This document shows, piece by piece, positions 24,535 to 32,425 of a DNA stretch of 42,649 bases. Under the pieces are notes generated by a model. That model was not told the origin of the DNA. It was given only the letters and a program-made list of their open reading frames with translations, and made no database searches. The DNA is from JAYFRE01 sp034926235 (GTDB taxonomy: Bacteria > Pseudomonadota > Alphaproteobacteria > Rhodospirillales > Magnetospirillaceae), in contig JAYFRE010000087.1 of assembly GCA_034926235.1 (NCBI GenBank), positions 1-42,649 on the forward strand, read 5' to 3'. Numbering within the stretch: the first letter of the stretch is position 1; each line of letters opens with the position of its first letter. The translations under genes and the position numbers were made by a program.

Positions 24535-25331
24535 CCACACTTCCCAGCCCCGAACGAACCCGCGCCATAAAGATTGCCACCTGGAACGTCAATTCGGTCA
24601 AGGCGCGCCTCGGCGCGCTGCAAGACTGGATGGACCGGGCGCGGCCCGATATCGTCCTCCTTCAGGAAACCAAGACCGAGGATGCGGGCTTTCCTCGCCT
24701 CGAGTTGGAAGGACAGGGGTGGCACATCGCCACGCGCGGGCAGAAAAGCTATAACGGCGTCGCCATCCTTTCCCGCCTGCCGATTCTCGATGTCGTGCCG
24801 GGATTCGAGGGCGACACTGGCGAGGCGCGTTATATAGAGGCAACCCTTGAAGGCGGCCTCCGGGTCGCTTCGGTCTATGTGCCGATGGGCCAATCGGTCG
24901 AATCGGACCGCTTCCCGGTCAAGCTCGCTTTTTTGGATTCGCTGCGGCGGCATATCGAAACACTGCTGACCACCGGCGCGCCTTTCGTTATCGGCGGTGA
25001 TTTCAATGTCGCGCCCGAACCGGCGGACGTGTTCGACCCCAAAGCCATGGACGGACAGGTGTTGTTCCACCCCGAGGAGCGCAAACGCTTTCGCCGGATG
25101 CTGTTTTTGGGGCTGACCGACGCGGTTCGCGCTCTCGATCCTTCGCCCGGGCTTTATTCCTGGTGGGATTATCGCGCCGGAGCCTGGCCGCGCGACCGGG
25201 GTTTGCGCATCGACCATCTGCTGCTGTCCCCCGCCGCTGCCGACCGGTTGACACGATCAGGCATCGATCGCGGCCCCAGAGCTTTGGAAAAATGCTCGGA
25301 TCACACGCCGGTCTGGTGTGAACTGACCTGA
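24531..25331 (+). CDS. xth: Exodeoxyribonuclease III
   Basis: A 266-residue apurinic/apyrimidinic endonuclease and 3'-5' exonuclease of base-excision repair. All catalytic blocks are present: KIATWNVNSVKARL, IVLLQETKTED (metal Glu), YNGVAILSR, ASVYVPMG, FVIGGDFNVAPEPAD, YSWWDYRAGAWPRDRGLRIDHLLLSP and the catalytic His in CSDHTPVW. Length matches the family. It is translationally coupled to erpA by an ATGA overlap. Confidence 0.95.
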   Translation: MTTLPSPERTRAIKIATWNVNSVKARLGALQDWMDRARPDIVLLQETKTEDAGFPRLELEGQGWHIATRGQKSYNGVAILSRLPILDVVPGFEGDTGEARYIEATLEGGLRVASVYVPMGQSVESDRFPVKLAFLDSLRRHIETLLTTGAPFVIGGDFNVAPEPADVFDPKAMDGQVLFHPEERKRFRRMLFLGLTDAVRALDPSPGLYSWWDYRAGAWPRDRGLRIDHLLLSPAAADRLTRSGIDRGPRALEKCSDHTPVWCELT

Positions 25332-25846
25332 TTTCTCCCAAAAACCATAAATAAAGGGCCTTGATTCCCCGCTACCGGATTCCTCGTGCCCAAAAATCGC
25401 TCTGTTCACCCGCCATGAGTGCCATAAATATAAAAATTTACTAAAATTAAATCCATATTCCTTGCCTCGTTCGTCACATTCCCTGCCTCGTCCTAAGGCA
25501 AGGATGCATCCGTCGCTTGAACACCCCTTTCCCGAGTGGTTCTAAAAAAAAATATATATTTTCCTGCTCCTTCATATAATCTCGGGAGTGAAGCAGATGG
25601 AAAGGCATCCTTCCATCCGACAACAAAACTGCGCACCTCCCATGCGAGGTTTGTCGCGCTACGGAAGCATTATCAATAATAAAACGATAAAAATAGTTAC
25701 AGTCTATTTGTAGTTGTGTTTATGTTTTGTTTTTCTTTTTTAATTTAAAATTAAAATATAGTTTTGATTATAAAAACAGGCAAATTAAGTCTTTACTACG
25801 CAAGAAAACGAGCATGGGCAGTGCAGATTCGCAGGGGTAATGATCA
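25332..25846 (+). other. AT-rich 515-bp intergenic region before the chemoreceptor
   Basis: No gene. The region becomes strongly AT-rich from 25410 and again from 25660. It contains a direct repeat (CCTTGCCTCGTTC at 25460 and CCCTGCCTCGTCC at 25480, about two helical turns apart), an inverted repeat GATGGAA / TTCCATC at 25596-25617, a hairpin ACCTC / GAGGT near 25635, and a perfect TATAAT at 25575-25580 without a good -35. The chemoreceptor promoter must lie here, but cannot be placed with confidence. Confidence 0.45.
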
Positions 25847-27532
25847 ATGTTGAAAAATATAAAGATATCCTACAAACTTTCTCTTCAGATCTGCATCGCC
25901 ATTATCTTGATAATTGCTACAATTGGGATAAATGCGCGCACAACCTACAAAAATGAAATAGAAGAACGCAAAGCTGGCGTTAAGCAGATCATAGAATCTG
26001 CCCTTTCAATAGCTGATTATTATTATAAGCAGGGGCAAAGCGGGGCTATGACCCCTGCCGAGGCCAAGGAAAAAGCCAGTAACGTTCTAAGGGCGTATCG
26101 CTTCGCTGGCGGGAATTATCTCTACGTTTACAACCTGAACGGAAACACCGAGATCCACGGCACCCGCAAGGAGCTGGAAGGAAAGTACCGCTACGAAGAA
26201 AAAGATCTGAACGGTAAACTGTTCATCCAGGAACAGACCCGGCAGGCGAAGCAAGGCGGCGGTTATACCAGCTATCACTTCACCAAACCCGGCGGCGGCG
26301 ATCAGGTCTTTGAAAAAATCTCCTATGACGCCGTTTTCGCACCCTGGGATTGGGTAATCGGCGCCGGCGTCTATGTCGATGACATCGACCGGATGTTCCG
26401 CGAACATCTTATCTCTCTCGCCGCCGTTGTCTTAGGCGGCATCTTGATCCTGGTGATCCTAAGCTCGCTGGTCAGCCGCAGCATCGCCCGGCCTATCACC
26501 GCCTTGACCCAGTCCATGCATCAATTGGCCAAGGGCGACGTCAACGCCCCCGTCACCGACGAGATTCGCAACGACGAAATCGGCGGCATGGCCGAAGCGG
26601 TCCGCGTGTTCAAGGACAATGCCATCCAATTGGTGAAAATGCGGGAAGAACAGCAGGAAAGCACCCGCCGCGCCACCGCCGAACGCAAACGCGCCATCCG
26701 GGAAATGGCGGATTCCTTCGAGGCCAGCATCGCCGAAATCGTCGCGCTGGTATCCTCCACTGCTAACGAGATGAAAAGCTCGGCTCGGGCCATGCTGGAC
26801 ACCGCCCAGGATGTCACCAATCAGGCCCTGTCGGTATCCAGCAGCGCCGAACAAGCCACAGCGAATGTTCAGACCGTTGCCTCCGCCGCCGAAGAACTAT
26901 CCGCCTCGATCTCCGAAATTTCTCGCCAGGTGACGGAAGCCGCCCGGATATCGACATCGGCCTCGGAAGAAGCAGCACGCGCCAACACGATGGTCGAAAG
27001 CCTGGCCGGCGCGGCCGAACGCATCGGCGAAGTGGTACGGTTGATCAATGATATCGCCAGCCAAACCAATCTGCTGGCCCTGAACGCCACCATCGAGGCG
27101 GCGCGCGCCGGCGATGCCGGCAAGGGGTTCGCCGTCGTCGCGGGCGAAGTCAAACATCTGGCCAACCAGACCGCGAAGGCCACCGACGAGATCAGCGCCC
27201 AGATTTCCACCGTTCAGGAAGAGACCAGCAAAACGGTCAACGCGATCCGCGGCATCGGTTCGGTCATCGAACAGGTTCGGGAAATCTCGTCCGGCATCGC
27301 CTCGGCGGTCGAGGAACAGGGCGCCGCCACGCAGGAAATCGCCCGCAATGTCGAGGAAGCCGCGCATGGCACCCGCGACGTGTCGGGCAATATCGGACAG
27401 GTAACGCAATCAGCCGCCAACACCACCAGCGTCGCGCAGCAGGTGCTGGGGCTGGCCGACGGCATCGCGCAGAACGCCGAAACCTTGAAGGATAAGGTGC
27501 AAGGCTTCCTCAACAGCGTCCGCGCCGAGTGA
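25847..27532 (+). CDS. Methyl-accepting chemotaxis protein with single Cache domain
   Basis: A 561-residue chemoreceptor. One membrane segment lies at about 13-30, then a periplasmic sCache_2-type sensor at about 35-185 (YRFAGGNYLYVYNLNGNTEIHG, FEKISYDAVFAPWDWVIGAGVYVDDID), a second segment at about 188-208, HAMP at about 209-262 (RSIARPITALTQSMHQLAKGD) and a long signalling hairpin with the conserved tip (ASQTNLLALNATIEAARAGDAGKGFAVVAGEVKHLA). It lacks the C-terminal CheR pentapeptide. Receptors of this class sense small carboxylates in many bacteria; the ligand here is unknown. The first 85 codons and the upstream region are markedly AT-richer than the rest. It is a single gene, closed by a strong hairpin. 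Confidence 0.95.
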   Translation: MLKNIKISYKLSLQICIAIILIIATIGINARTTYKNEIEERKAGVKQIIESALSIADYYYKQGQSGAMTPAEAKEKASNVLRAYRFAGGNYLYVYNLNGNTEIHGTRKELEGKYRYEEKDLNGKLFIQEQTRQAKQGGGYTSYHFTKPGGGDQVFEKISYDAVFAPWDWVIGAGVYVDDIDRMFREHLISLAAVVLGGILILVILSSLVSRSIARPITALTQSMHQLAKGDVNAPVTDEIRNDEIGGMAEAVRVFKDNAIQLVKMREEQQESTRRATAERKRAIREMADSFEASIAEIVALVSSTANEMKSSARAMLDTAQDVTNQALSVSSSAEQATANVQTVASAAEELSASISEISRQVTEAARISTSASEEAARANTMVESLAGAAERIGEVVRLINDIASQTNLLALNATIEAARAGDAGKGFAVVAGEVKHLANQTAKATDEISAQISTVQEETSKTVNAIRGIGSVIEQVREISSGIASAVEEQGAATQEIARNVEEAAHGTRDVSGNIGQVTQSAANTTSVAQQVLGLADGIAQNAETLKDKVQGFLNSVRAE

Positions 27533-27538
27533 CCCCTT

Positions 27539-27570
27539 CTCTCCCCGCCTGGCGGTCCGGGCGGGGAGAG
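27539..27570 (+). terminator. Hairpin after the chemoreceptor gene
   Basis: Perfect 11-bp arms CTCTCCCCGCC and GGCGGGGAGAG with a 10-base loop, starting 6 nt after the stop, followed by TCCCCCTT. A strong GC stem with only a weak T-tail; probably a terminator. Confidence 0.75.
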
Positions 27571-27788
27571 TCCCCCTTCCATCCTTCCGATTTGGGAGAA
27601 AGTCCTCCCGCTCCACGACCTTTTCGTTGCTCGTCACTGGACACAGCCTTGCGGCTTGACCGAAGATGAAGCTGATCTTTCGCGCCGGGACCGGACCTTA
27701 AAGACCGCCCCGGCCCCAACCAGGGGTTCCATCAAGGCGGTTCCCTTGGACAAGGAAACGGCCAGGAAATTCGATCAGGAGAGTGATT

Positions 27789-28793
27789 ATGGATCTGTCC
27801 ACGCGTTACATGGGCCTAAACCTCAAGAATCCTCTGGTGGCCTCGGCCTCACCCTTGACCGCCGATCTGTCGGGTATCCGACGTCTGGAAGACGCCGGTG
27901 TGGCCGCCGTCGTCCTGCCATCGCTGTTCGAAGAACAGATCCATGCCGAAACCAGCTATTTCGAGCACCTGTCCACCATCACCTCGGACATCAACCCCGA
28001 TGGGCCGAGCTATTTTCCCGAACTGGATGATTATCGGGTCGGACCGGACAAATATCTCGAACTGATCACCGAAGCCCGCAAAGCGGTGGACATCCCCGTC
28101 ATCGCCAGTCTGAACGGCATGACGGAAGAAGGCTGGCTGTCCTATGCCAAGCTGATGGTCGAAGCGGGTGCCAGCGGATTGGAATTGAACGTCTATTTCC
28201 TGCCGACGGATATCACCAAGGACGGCCGCTTTGTCGAAAAGCGCTATCTCGACATTCTGAGGCGGGTCAAGGAAACGGTCCGTGTGCCCGTCGCCATCAA
28301 ACTGAGCCCTTATTTCAGTTCGATCGGCAACATGGCCGTTCAGCTCGACAAAGCCGGAGCCGACGCCCTGGTCCTGTTCAACCGCTTCTATCAGCCCGAT
28401 ATCCGCTTGTCCGAGCTAGAGGTCCTGACCGATCTCAAGCTCAGCGAAGCCAACGAAATCCGCCTGCCGCTCCTGTGGTTGGGCGTGTTGTCGGGACAGG
28501 TAAAGGCGTCCCTGGCCGCGACATCGGGCGTAACCAGCCCGGTCGAGGTGGCGAAATATCTGCTGGTCGGCGCGGATGTGGTCATGGCGACCTCGGCGCT
28601 GCTGCGCCACGGTCCCGGCTACGCCAAGACGCTGATTGAAGGGCTGGTTTCCTGGCTGTCCGAACGCGACGCCACGTCCGTCAGCGATATCCGCGGCCTG
28701 CTCAGTCACAGCCGGGTCTCCAATCCGCAGGCCTATGAACGCGCTAACTACATCAAGATCCTGCAAAGCTACGCCATCGCGGACACCATCTGA
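27789..28793 (+). CDS. Dihydroorotate dehydrogenase-like flavoprotein (PyrD paralog)
   Basis: A 334-residue TIM-barrel protein with FMN-binding features of the dihydroorotate dehydrogenase family: YMGLNLKNPLVASASPLT, PVIASLNGM, AIKLSPYFSSIGNMA, GADALVLFNRFYQPDI and SGVTSPVEVAKYLLVGADVVM. At the catalytic-base loop, where class 1 enzymes read NxSCPN and class 2 enzymes carry Ser, this protein reads LELNVYFLPTD, with aromatic residues instead. It is therefore probably not the pyrimidine-pathway enzyme; paralogs of this kind have been annotated as DHOD-like. ATG 27789 is preferred over GTG 27783 because of AGGAGA upstream. It is monocistronic, with a hairpin after it. Confidence 0.88.
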   Translation: MDLSTRYMGLNLKNPLVASASPLTADLSGIRRLEDAGVAAVVLPSLFEEQIHAETSYFEHLSTITSDINPDGPSYFPELDDYRVGPDKYLELITEARKAVDIPVIASLNGMTEEGWLSYAKLMVEAGASGLELNVYFLPTDITKDGRFVEKRYLDILRRVKETVRVPVAIKLSPYFSSIGNMAVQLDKAGADALVLFNRFYQPDIRLSELEVLTDLKLSEANEIRLPLLWLGVLSGQVKASLAATSGVTSPVEVAKYLLVGADVVMATSALLRHGPGYAKTLIEGLVSWLSERDATSVSDIRGLLSHSRVSNPQAYERANYIKILQSYAIADTI

Positions 28794-28807
28794 CCCGCGC
28801 GCCTCAA

Positions 28808-28836
28808 CCGCCACCCACGCTCAGGCTGGGTGGCGG
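28808..28836 (+). terminator. Hairpin after the dihydroorotate dehydrogenase-like gene
   Basis: Nine-base arms CCGCCACCC and GGGTGGCGG with a loop of 11, starting 15 nt after the stop; partial extension of the stem inside the loop is possible. There is no long T-run, but the position fits a terminator. Confidence 0.7.
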
Positions 28837-28940
28837 CTTAGGGCTGCCCGAAATCATTACAAATAAGAATATATGATCCTATATTTATATCTTTTTATCA
28901 TATTTTCTTGCTGTTATGAAAAAGACGTTGCCGTTTCCCT

Positions 28941-28955
28941 ATGCGATAATCGCAT
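28941..28955. promoter_or_regulatory. Perfect palindrome touching the XRE/S24 start codon, probable operator
   Basis: ATGCGAT-A-ATCGCAT is a 7-1-7 perfect inverted repeat ending one base before the ATG at 28957. It encloses GATAAT, which resembles a -10 element and would place transcription start at or near the ATG, giving a leaderless or nearly leaderless mRNA. Repressors of this class usually bind such sites in their own promoters, so autoregulation is likely. Confidence 0.68.
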
Positions 28956-28956
28956 T

Positions 28957-29670
28957 ATGGCGAATGAGTGGATCGGCGAGCGTTTACGCAGCCTGAAAAA
29001 AACCAAAAGCGGATTGGCACGGGCATTGGGCGTCGATCCGGCGCGTGTTTCCGAGATCATCGGCGGACGGCGCAATGTTCAGGTGTCGGAATTGCCCCGC
29101 ATGGCCGAAATTCTAGAAATGCCTGCCGCGCAATTGATCGAATTGCTGACGCCGCGCAACAATGGGCGCGTCCCCCCCGCCGGCAGCCAAACGCCGTCTT
29201 CTGCTTTGCCCCCACCGCCCGACAGCGCCGAGGTCCATCAACCCGAACGATCGCCTTTGCCCCAATGGCTGCGCAACCTGCCCATTTTCGAAGCTGGGGC
29301 AAGCGATTGCGGCGACGCTGGCGGATTTACCCTGAATGACGACATCGTTGATTACGCCGAACGCCCCCCATCGCTGGCGGGAGCGAAAAACGCCTATGGC
29401 GTCTATGTGCAGAGTGATTCGATGGCGCCGCGTTTCGAGATCGGCTGGTTGCTGCTGATCAATCCCAGCCGTCCGGTGCGCAAGGGCGACAATGTCGTCA
29501 TCCAGATCCGCCAGCCGGGTCAAACGACCGTGCATTCCTTTCTCGCCTTGTTCGAGGACAAAACGCCGACCCGGTTAGCCGCGCGCCAGCTCAACCCATC
29601 CCAGCGTCTTGAATGGACTCTGGACGAGGTCCAGGCCATCCACAGGATTGTCGGCGTCGCCGAGATGTAG
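28957..29670 (+). CDS. XRE-type HTH regulator with S24 peptidase-like domain
   Basis: A 237-residue repressor of the LexA/CI-like architecture. Residues about 12-60 are the HTH (KSGLARALGVDPARVSEIIGGRRNV), followed by a Pro-rich linker (about 68-105) and the S24 domain (about 145-237). The nucleophile Ser is present (QSDSMAPRF, S155). The general-base Lys expected in the segment corresponding to VHSFLALF (192-199) is not seen, so self-cleavage may be lost; this comes from alignment by eye. The open frame extends to 28873, but the ATG at 28957 is preferred because the extension looks unlike the family and contains AT-rich leader. A perfect palindrome touches the start codon. The trigger and targets are unknown; it could be of prophage origin, though no phage genes are nearby. 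Confidence 0.85.
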   Translation: MANEWIGERLRSLKKTKSGLARALGVDPARVSEIIGGRRNVQVSELPRMAEILEMPAAQLIELLTPRNNGRVPPAGSQTPSSALPPPPDSAEVHQPERSPLPQWLRNLPIFEAGASDCGDAGGFTLNDDIVDYAERPPSLAGAKNAYGVYVQSDSMAPRFEIGWLLLINPSRPVRKGDNVVIQIRQPGQTTVHSFLALFEDKTPTRLAARQLNPSQRLEWTLDEVQAIHRIVGVAEM

Positions 29671-29705
29671 CTGATATTGGGTTGGAATAACGATATTCAT
29701 AAGAT

Positions 29706-29730
29706 GATAATTGCCCAATAAGCAATTATC
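29706..29730. terminator. Bidirectional hairpin between the S24 regulator and the EamA exporter
   Basis: Perfect 9-bp arms GATAATTGC and GCAATTATC with a 7-base loop, placed between the stops of convergent genes (the EamA stop begins at 29731). It may terminate both transcripts; the stem is AT-rich and there is no T-run, so strength is uncertain. Confidence 0.6.
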
Positions 29731-30627
29731 TCATCCAGGCTTTGCCGATACGGCCCAGATGCCGAGGAAAATCAGCGCCATTCCCGCCCCATGGAACCAG
29801 AAGAGCGGTTCGCCCAACAAAAGCGCGCCCAGAATACCGGTGAAAACCGGCACCAGATTGAGATAAAGCCCCGCCTTCTGCGGTCCCAGGCTGATCACGC
29901 CACGATTCCAGAACGCGTAAGCCAGAAGCGAGGGGAAAATCGCGACGAAAACAATCAGCCCGGCCGTGGACAGGGTCAGTGAAAATCCGCCGACCAGGAA
30001 CAATTCGGCCAGATAGGCCGGAAACATCCATAAAAGCCCGAGAGCGCCCAGCGTGAAGATCAAGGCCAGAGGATGCATATCCAGGGGATGACGGCGCAGA
30101 AGCACCGAATAAATGGCCCACCCCGCCACCGCGCCCAAGACCCACAAATCACCGTCATTCAGATGAAACGAGACCAGCGATAGCGGGTTCCCGCGCGCGA
30201 TCACCAACAATACGCCGGCAAGCGACACCAGAACGCCCAGCAATTGGAGTCTCCCTGGCCGCGCTCCCAGCCACAGCCAAGCCAGCAACACAATCACCAC
30301 CGGCGTCGAGGCCGCGATCAGGGTGATGTTCACCGCTGAGCTGGAAATCAGCGCCAGATAGAGAAAGGCCGTATACATGGCAACGCTGGTCAGGGCCATA
30401 AGCGCCAGGAATGGCCAATGCCGCGCAATAGTCCGCCGCTGCGCCACCACGCGGGGCAAAGCGAAAGGCGCCAGAATCAGCAGGGCCAACACCCAGCGCC
30501 AGAAAGCCAGCGCGACCGGCGGCATCTCGCCCACGGCAAAACGCCCGGCAATGGCGTTGCCAGCCCAGAAAAGTTGCGTCAGCAGCAGAAGAAGATGCGG
30601 CGAAGCCAGGAAACGGGATAAGGACAT
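29731..30627 (-). CDS. EamA-family (DMT superfamily) transporter
   Basis: A 298-residue protein with ten predicted membrane segments in two EamA repeats. The first starts LLLLTQLFWAGNAIAGRFAVGEMPPVALAFWRW and the second follows LGAVAGWAIYSVLLRR; the conserved end of repeat 2 reads FPSLLAYAFWNRGVISLGPQKAGLYLNLVPVFTGILGALLLGEPL. Such proteins export amino acids or metabolites; the substrate is unknown. No clear ribosome site precedes the ATG. It is single, divergent from the photolyase. Confidence 0.92.
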   Translation of the reverse strand: MSLSRFLASPHLLLLLTQLFWAGNAIAGRFAVGEMPPVALAFWRWVLALLILAPFALPRVVAQRRTIARHWPFLALMALTSVAMYTAFLYLALISSSAVNITLIAASTPVVIVLLAWLWLGARPGRLQLLGVLVSLAGVLLVIARGNPLSLVSFHLNDGDLWVLGAVAGWAIYSVLLRRHPLDMHPLALIFTLGALGLLWMFPAYLAELFLVGGFSLTLSTAGLIVFVAIFPSLLAYAFWNRGVISLGPQKAGLYLNLVPVFTGILGALLLGEPLFWFHGAGMALIFLGIWAVSAKPG

Positions 30628-30990
30628 GACAACGCTCGCGGTCCCTCACCAATTGGGGGGAAAAGGTACCGGTTATCCCTGTTTTCCACAACCGTTCTAA
30701 TCGCCTGACAACGAAGGCGCCTTTTCGTGAATCCCTGCGGCCCGGCGCAGAAGAGAAATACAATTTTTAGTAATTAATAAAAAATATTAATAAACTTAAG
30801 GTTTTATTTTACCGCGATGCCACGGCCATGACCGGGAATAGGCCCGCTCCTCTTTCAAAGAACAAACCATTTTCGTTCTTCGCCTGTGTTATTTTCCTGC
30901 CCCTTGCACTGCATCGGCAGTTGAAGAGAACGCCCCGAACCCCAAGATGAACCGGACACCGCTCTTTTCTTTCCGGAGACAGAAACCTTG
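30628..30990. other. Intergenic region between EamA exporter and photolyase
   Basis: About 360 bp with no gene. A short, very AT-rich block at about 30760-30812 (runs of A/T with AATTAATAAAA) sits in GC-rich surroundings and may hold one or both divergent promoters. No operator or light-responsive element was recognised. Confidence 0.4.
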
Positions 30991-32421
30991 ATGCCCAGCT
31001 CCCCCGTCATCGTCTGGTTTCGTCGAGATCTCCGCCTTGCGGACAATTCCGCCTTGAGCGAAGCCGCCATGGGGGGCAGGCCGGTCATCCCCGTCTATAT
31101 CTGTGAAAGCGATGCGCCCCGCCCCTTGGGAGTCGCTGCTCTGTGGTGGCAGCATTACAGCCTGATCGCGCTGGGGCACAGTTTAGCCGCGCGTGGAGTC
31201 ACTCTTCAGCTTCACGAGGGCCGCGCCATCGACATCCTGCCTCGGCTGGCGGCGGAAACCGGGGCTTCTATGGTCGTATGGAATCGCCGCTACGCCCCAA
31301 AAGGCATGGCCATCGACCAGGCGGTCGCCCAGTCATTGGCCGAACGGGGCGTGCGCAGCCAGAGTTTCAACGCGTCTCTCCTGTTCGAGCCCGAGCGCAT
31401 CCGGACCGCGACCGGACAGGCCTATAAACGTTTTGCCCCATTCTGGCGGCGCTGCTTGCAAGAACCGGACCCGCCCCGCCCAATCCCCGCCCCCGAAACA
31501 CTGATCGGCGTCGAGGGCTTACCTCAGCCGGCGCGCGGCTGGAACTCTGCCTCACGCGGCCTGGGGTGGGCGGGCTTCATGGAAGCCACCTGGACACCGG
31601 GCGAGGACGCCGCCCGCGCCCGGCTGGTCGATTTCCTGGATGAAGGCTTGCGCCGCTACCAGGCCCGTTGCGAACGGCTGCCCGATTATGGCACCTCGCG
31701 CCTGTCGCCCCATCTGGCCTTTGGCGAAATCGGACCGCGCCAAATCTGGCACGCCTGCCGGGCCGCCGGCGCGGACCCCGAAAGCCGGTTCCTGCGTGAG
31801 CTTCTCTGGCGTGAATTCTTTCTGCATGTCGAGGCGTCCTGCCCCGATTTCACCGACCGTCCGCAAAAGGCGGAATTCGATCATTTCCCCTGGATCGAAG
31901 ACGAACCGAGCTGGCGGCGTTTCACCGCCGGAGCCACCGGCTATCCGATCGTCGATGCCGGCATGCGCGCCTTGTGGGAAACCGGCTGGATCAATAATCG
32001 CGTACGCATGATCGCAGCCTCTTTCCTGGTCAAGAATCTTCTGCTGCCGTGGCAGAAAGGCGAATCCTGGTTCTGGGACACGCTGGTGGATGCGGAATCG
32101 GGCAGCAATGCCGGCAACTGGCAATGGGTCGCCGGCTGCGGCCACGAATCCGCCCCTTTCTTTCGTATTTTCAATCCGGTGCTTCAGGGCCGCACTTTCG
32201 ACCCGCACGGCCATTATGTCCGCCGCTGGGTGCCCGAATTGGCCGGGCTTCCGGATGCTTATATCCACACGCCCTGGGATGCGCCGCCCCGGATATTGGC
32301 CGACGCCGGCATCCGGCTGGGACAGAATTATCCCCTGCCTATCGTCCATCATGCGCGCGCGCGCGAACGCGCCCTGGCCGCATTCCGCGCCTTGCCGCAA
32401 CAACCGGCGGCCGGGGAATAG
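30991..32421 (+). CDS. phrB: Deoxyribodipyrimidine photolyase (CPD class I)
   Basis: A 476-residue flavoprotein that repairs UV pyrimidine dimers with light. The N-terminal antenna domain begins VIVWFRRDLRLADNSAL; the FAD domain carries TSRLSPHLAFGEIGPRQIW, RELLWREFFLHV, GYPIVDAGMRALWETGWINNRVRM, ASFLVKNLLLPWQKGESWFWDTLVDAE and NWQWVAGCG, all family signatures. The usual DaDlasN is here DAESGSN, a small variation. A TTG one codon upstream is a less likely start. It ends 4 nt before the stop of the convergent coiled-coil gene. Confidence 0.94.
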   Translation: MPSSPVIVWFRRDLRLADNSALSEAAMGGRPVIPVYICESDAPRPLGVAALWWQHYSLIALGHSLAARGVTLQLHEGRAIDILPRLAAETGASMVVWNRRYAPKGMAIDQAVAQSLAERGVRSQSFNASLLFEPERIRTATGQAYKRFAPFWRRCLQEPDPPRPIPAPETLIGVEGLPQPARGWNSASRGLGWAGFMEATWTPGEDAARARLVDFLDEGLRRYQARCERLPDYGTSRLSPHLAFGEIGPRQIWHACRAAGADPESRFLRELLWREFFLHVEASCPDFTDRPQKAEFDHFPWIEDEPSWRRFTAGATGYPIVDAGMRALWETGWINNRVRMIAASFLVKNLLLPWQKGESWFWDTLVDAESGSNAGNWQWVAGCGHESAPFFRIFNPVLQGRTFDPHGHYVRRWVPELAGLPDAYIHTPWDAPPRILADAGIRLGQNYPLPIVHHARARERALAAFRALPQQPAAGE

Positions 32422-32425
32422 CCCC

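Noticed and set aside
25790..25846. Possible c-di-GMP riboswitch before the chemoreceptor
   Set aside because: CGCAAG and GGG fragments occur, but the paired stems of the GEMM fold could not be drawn.
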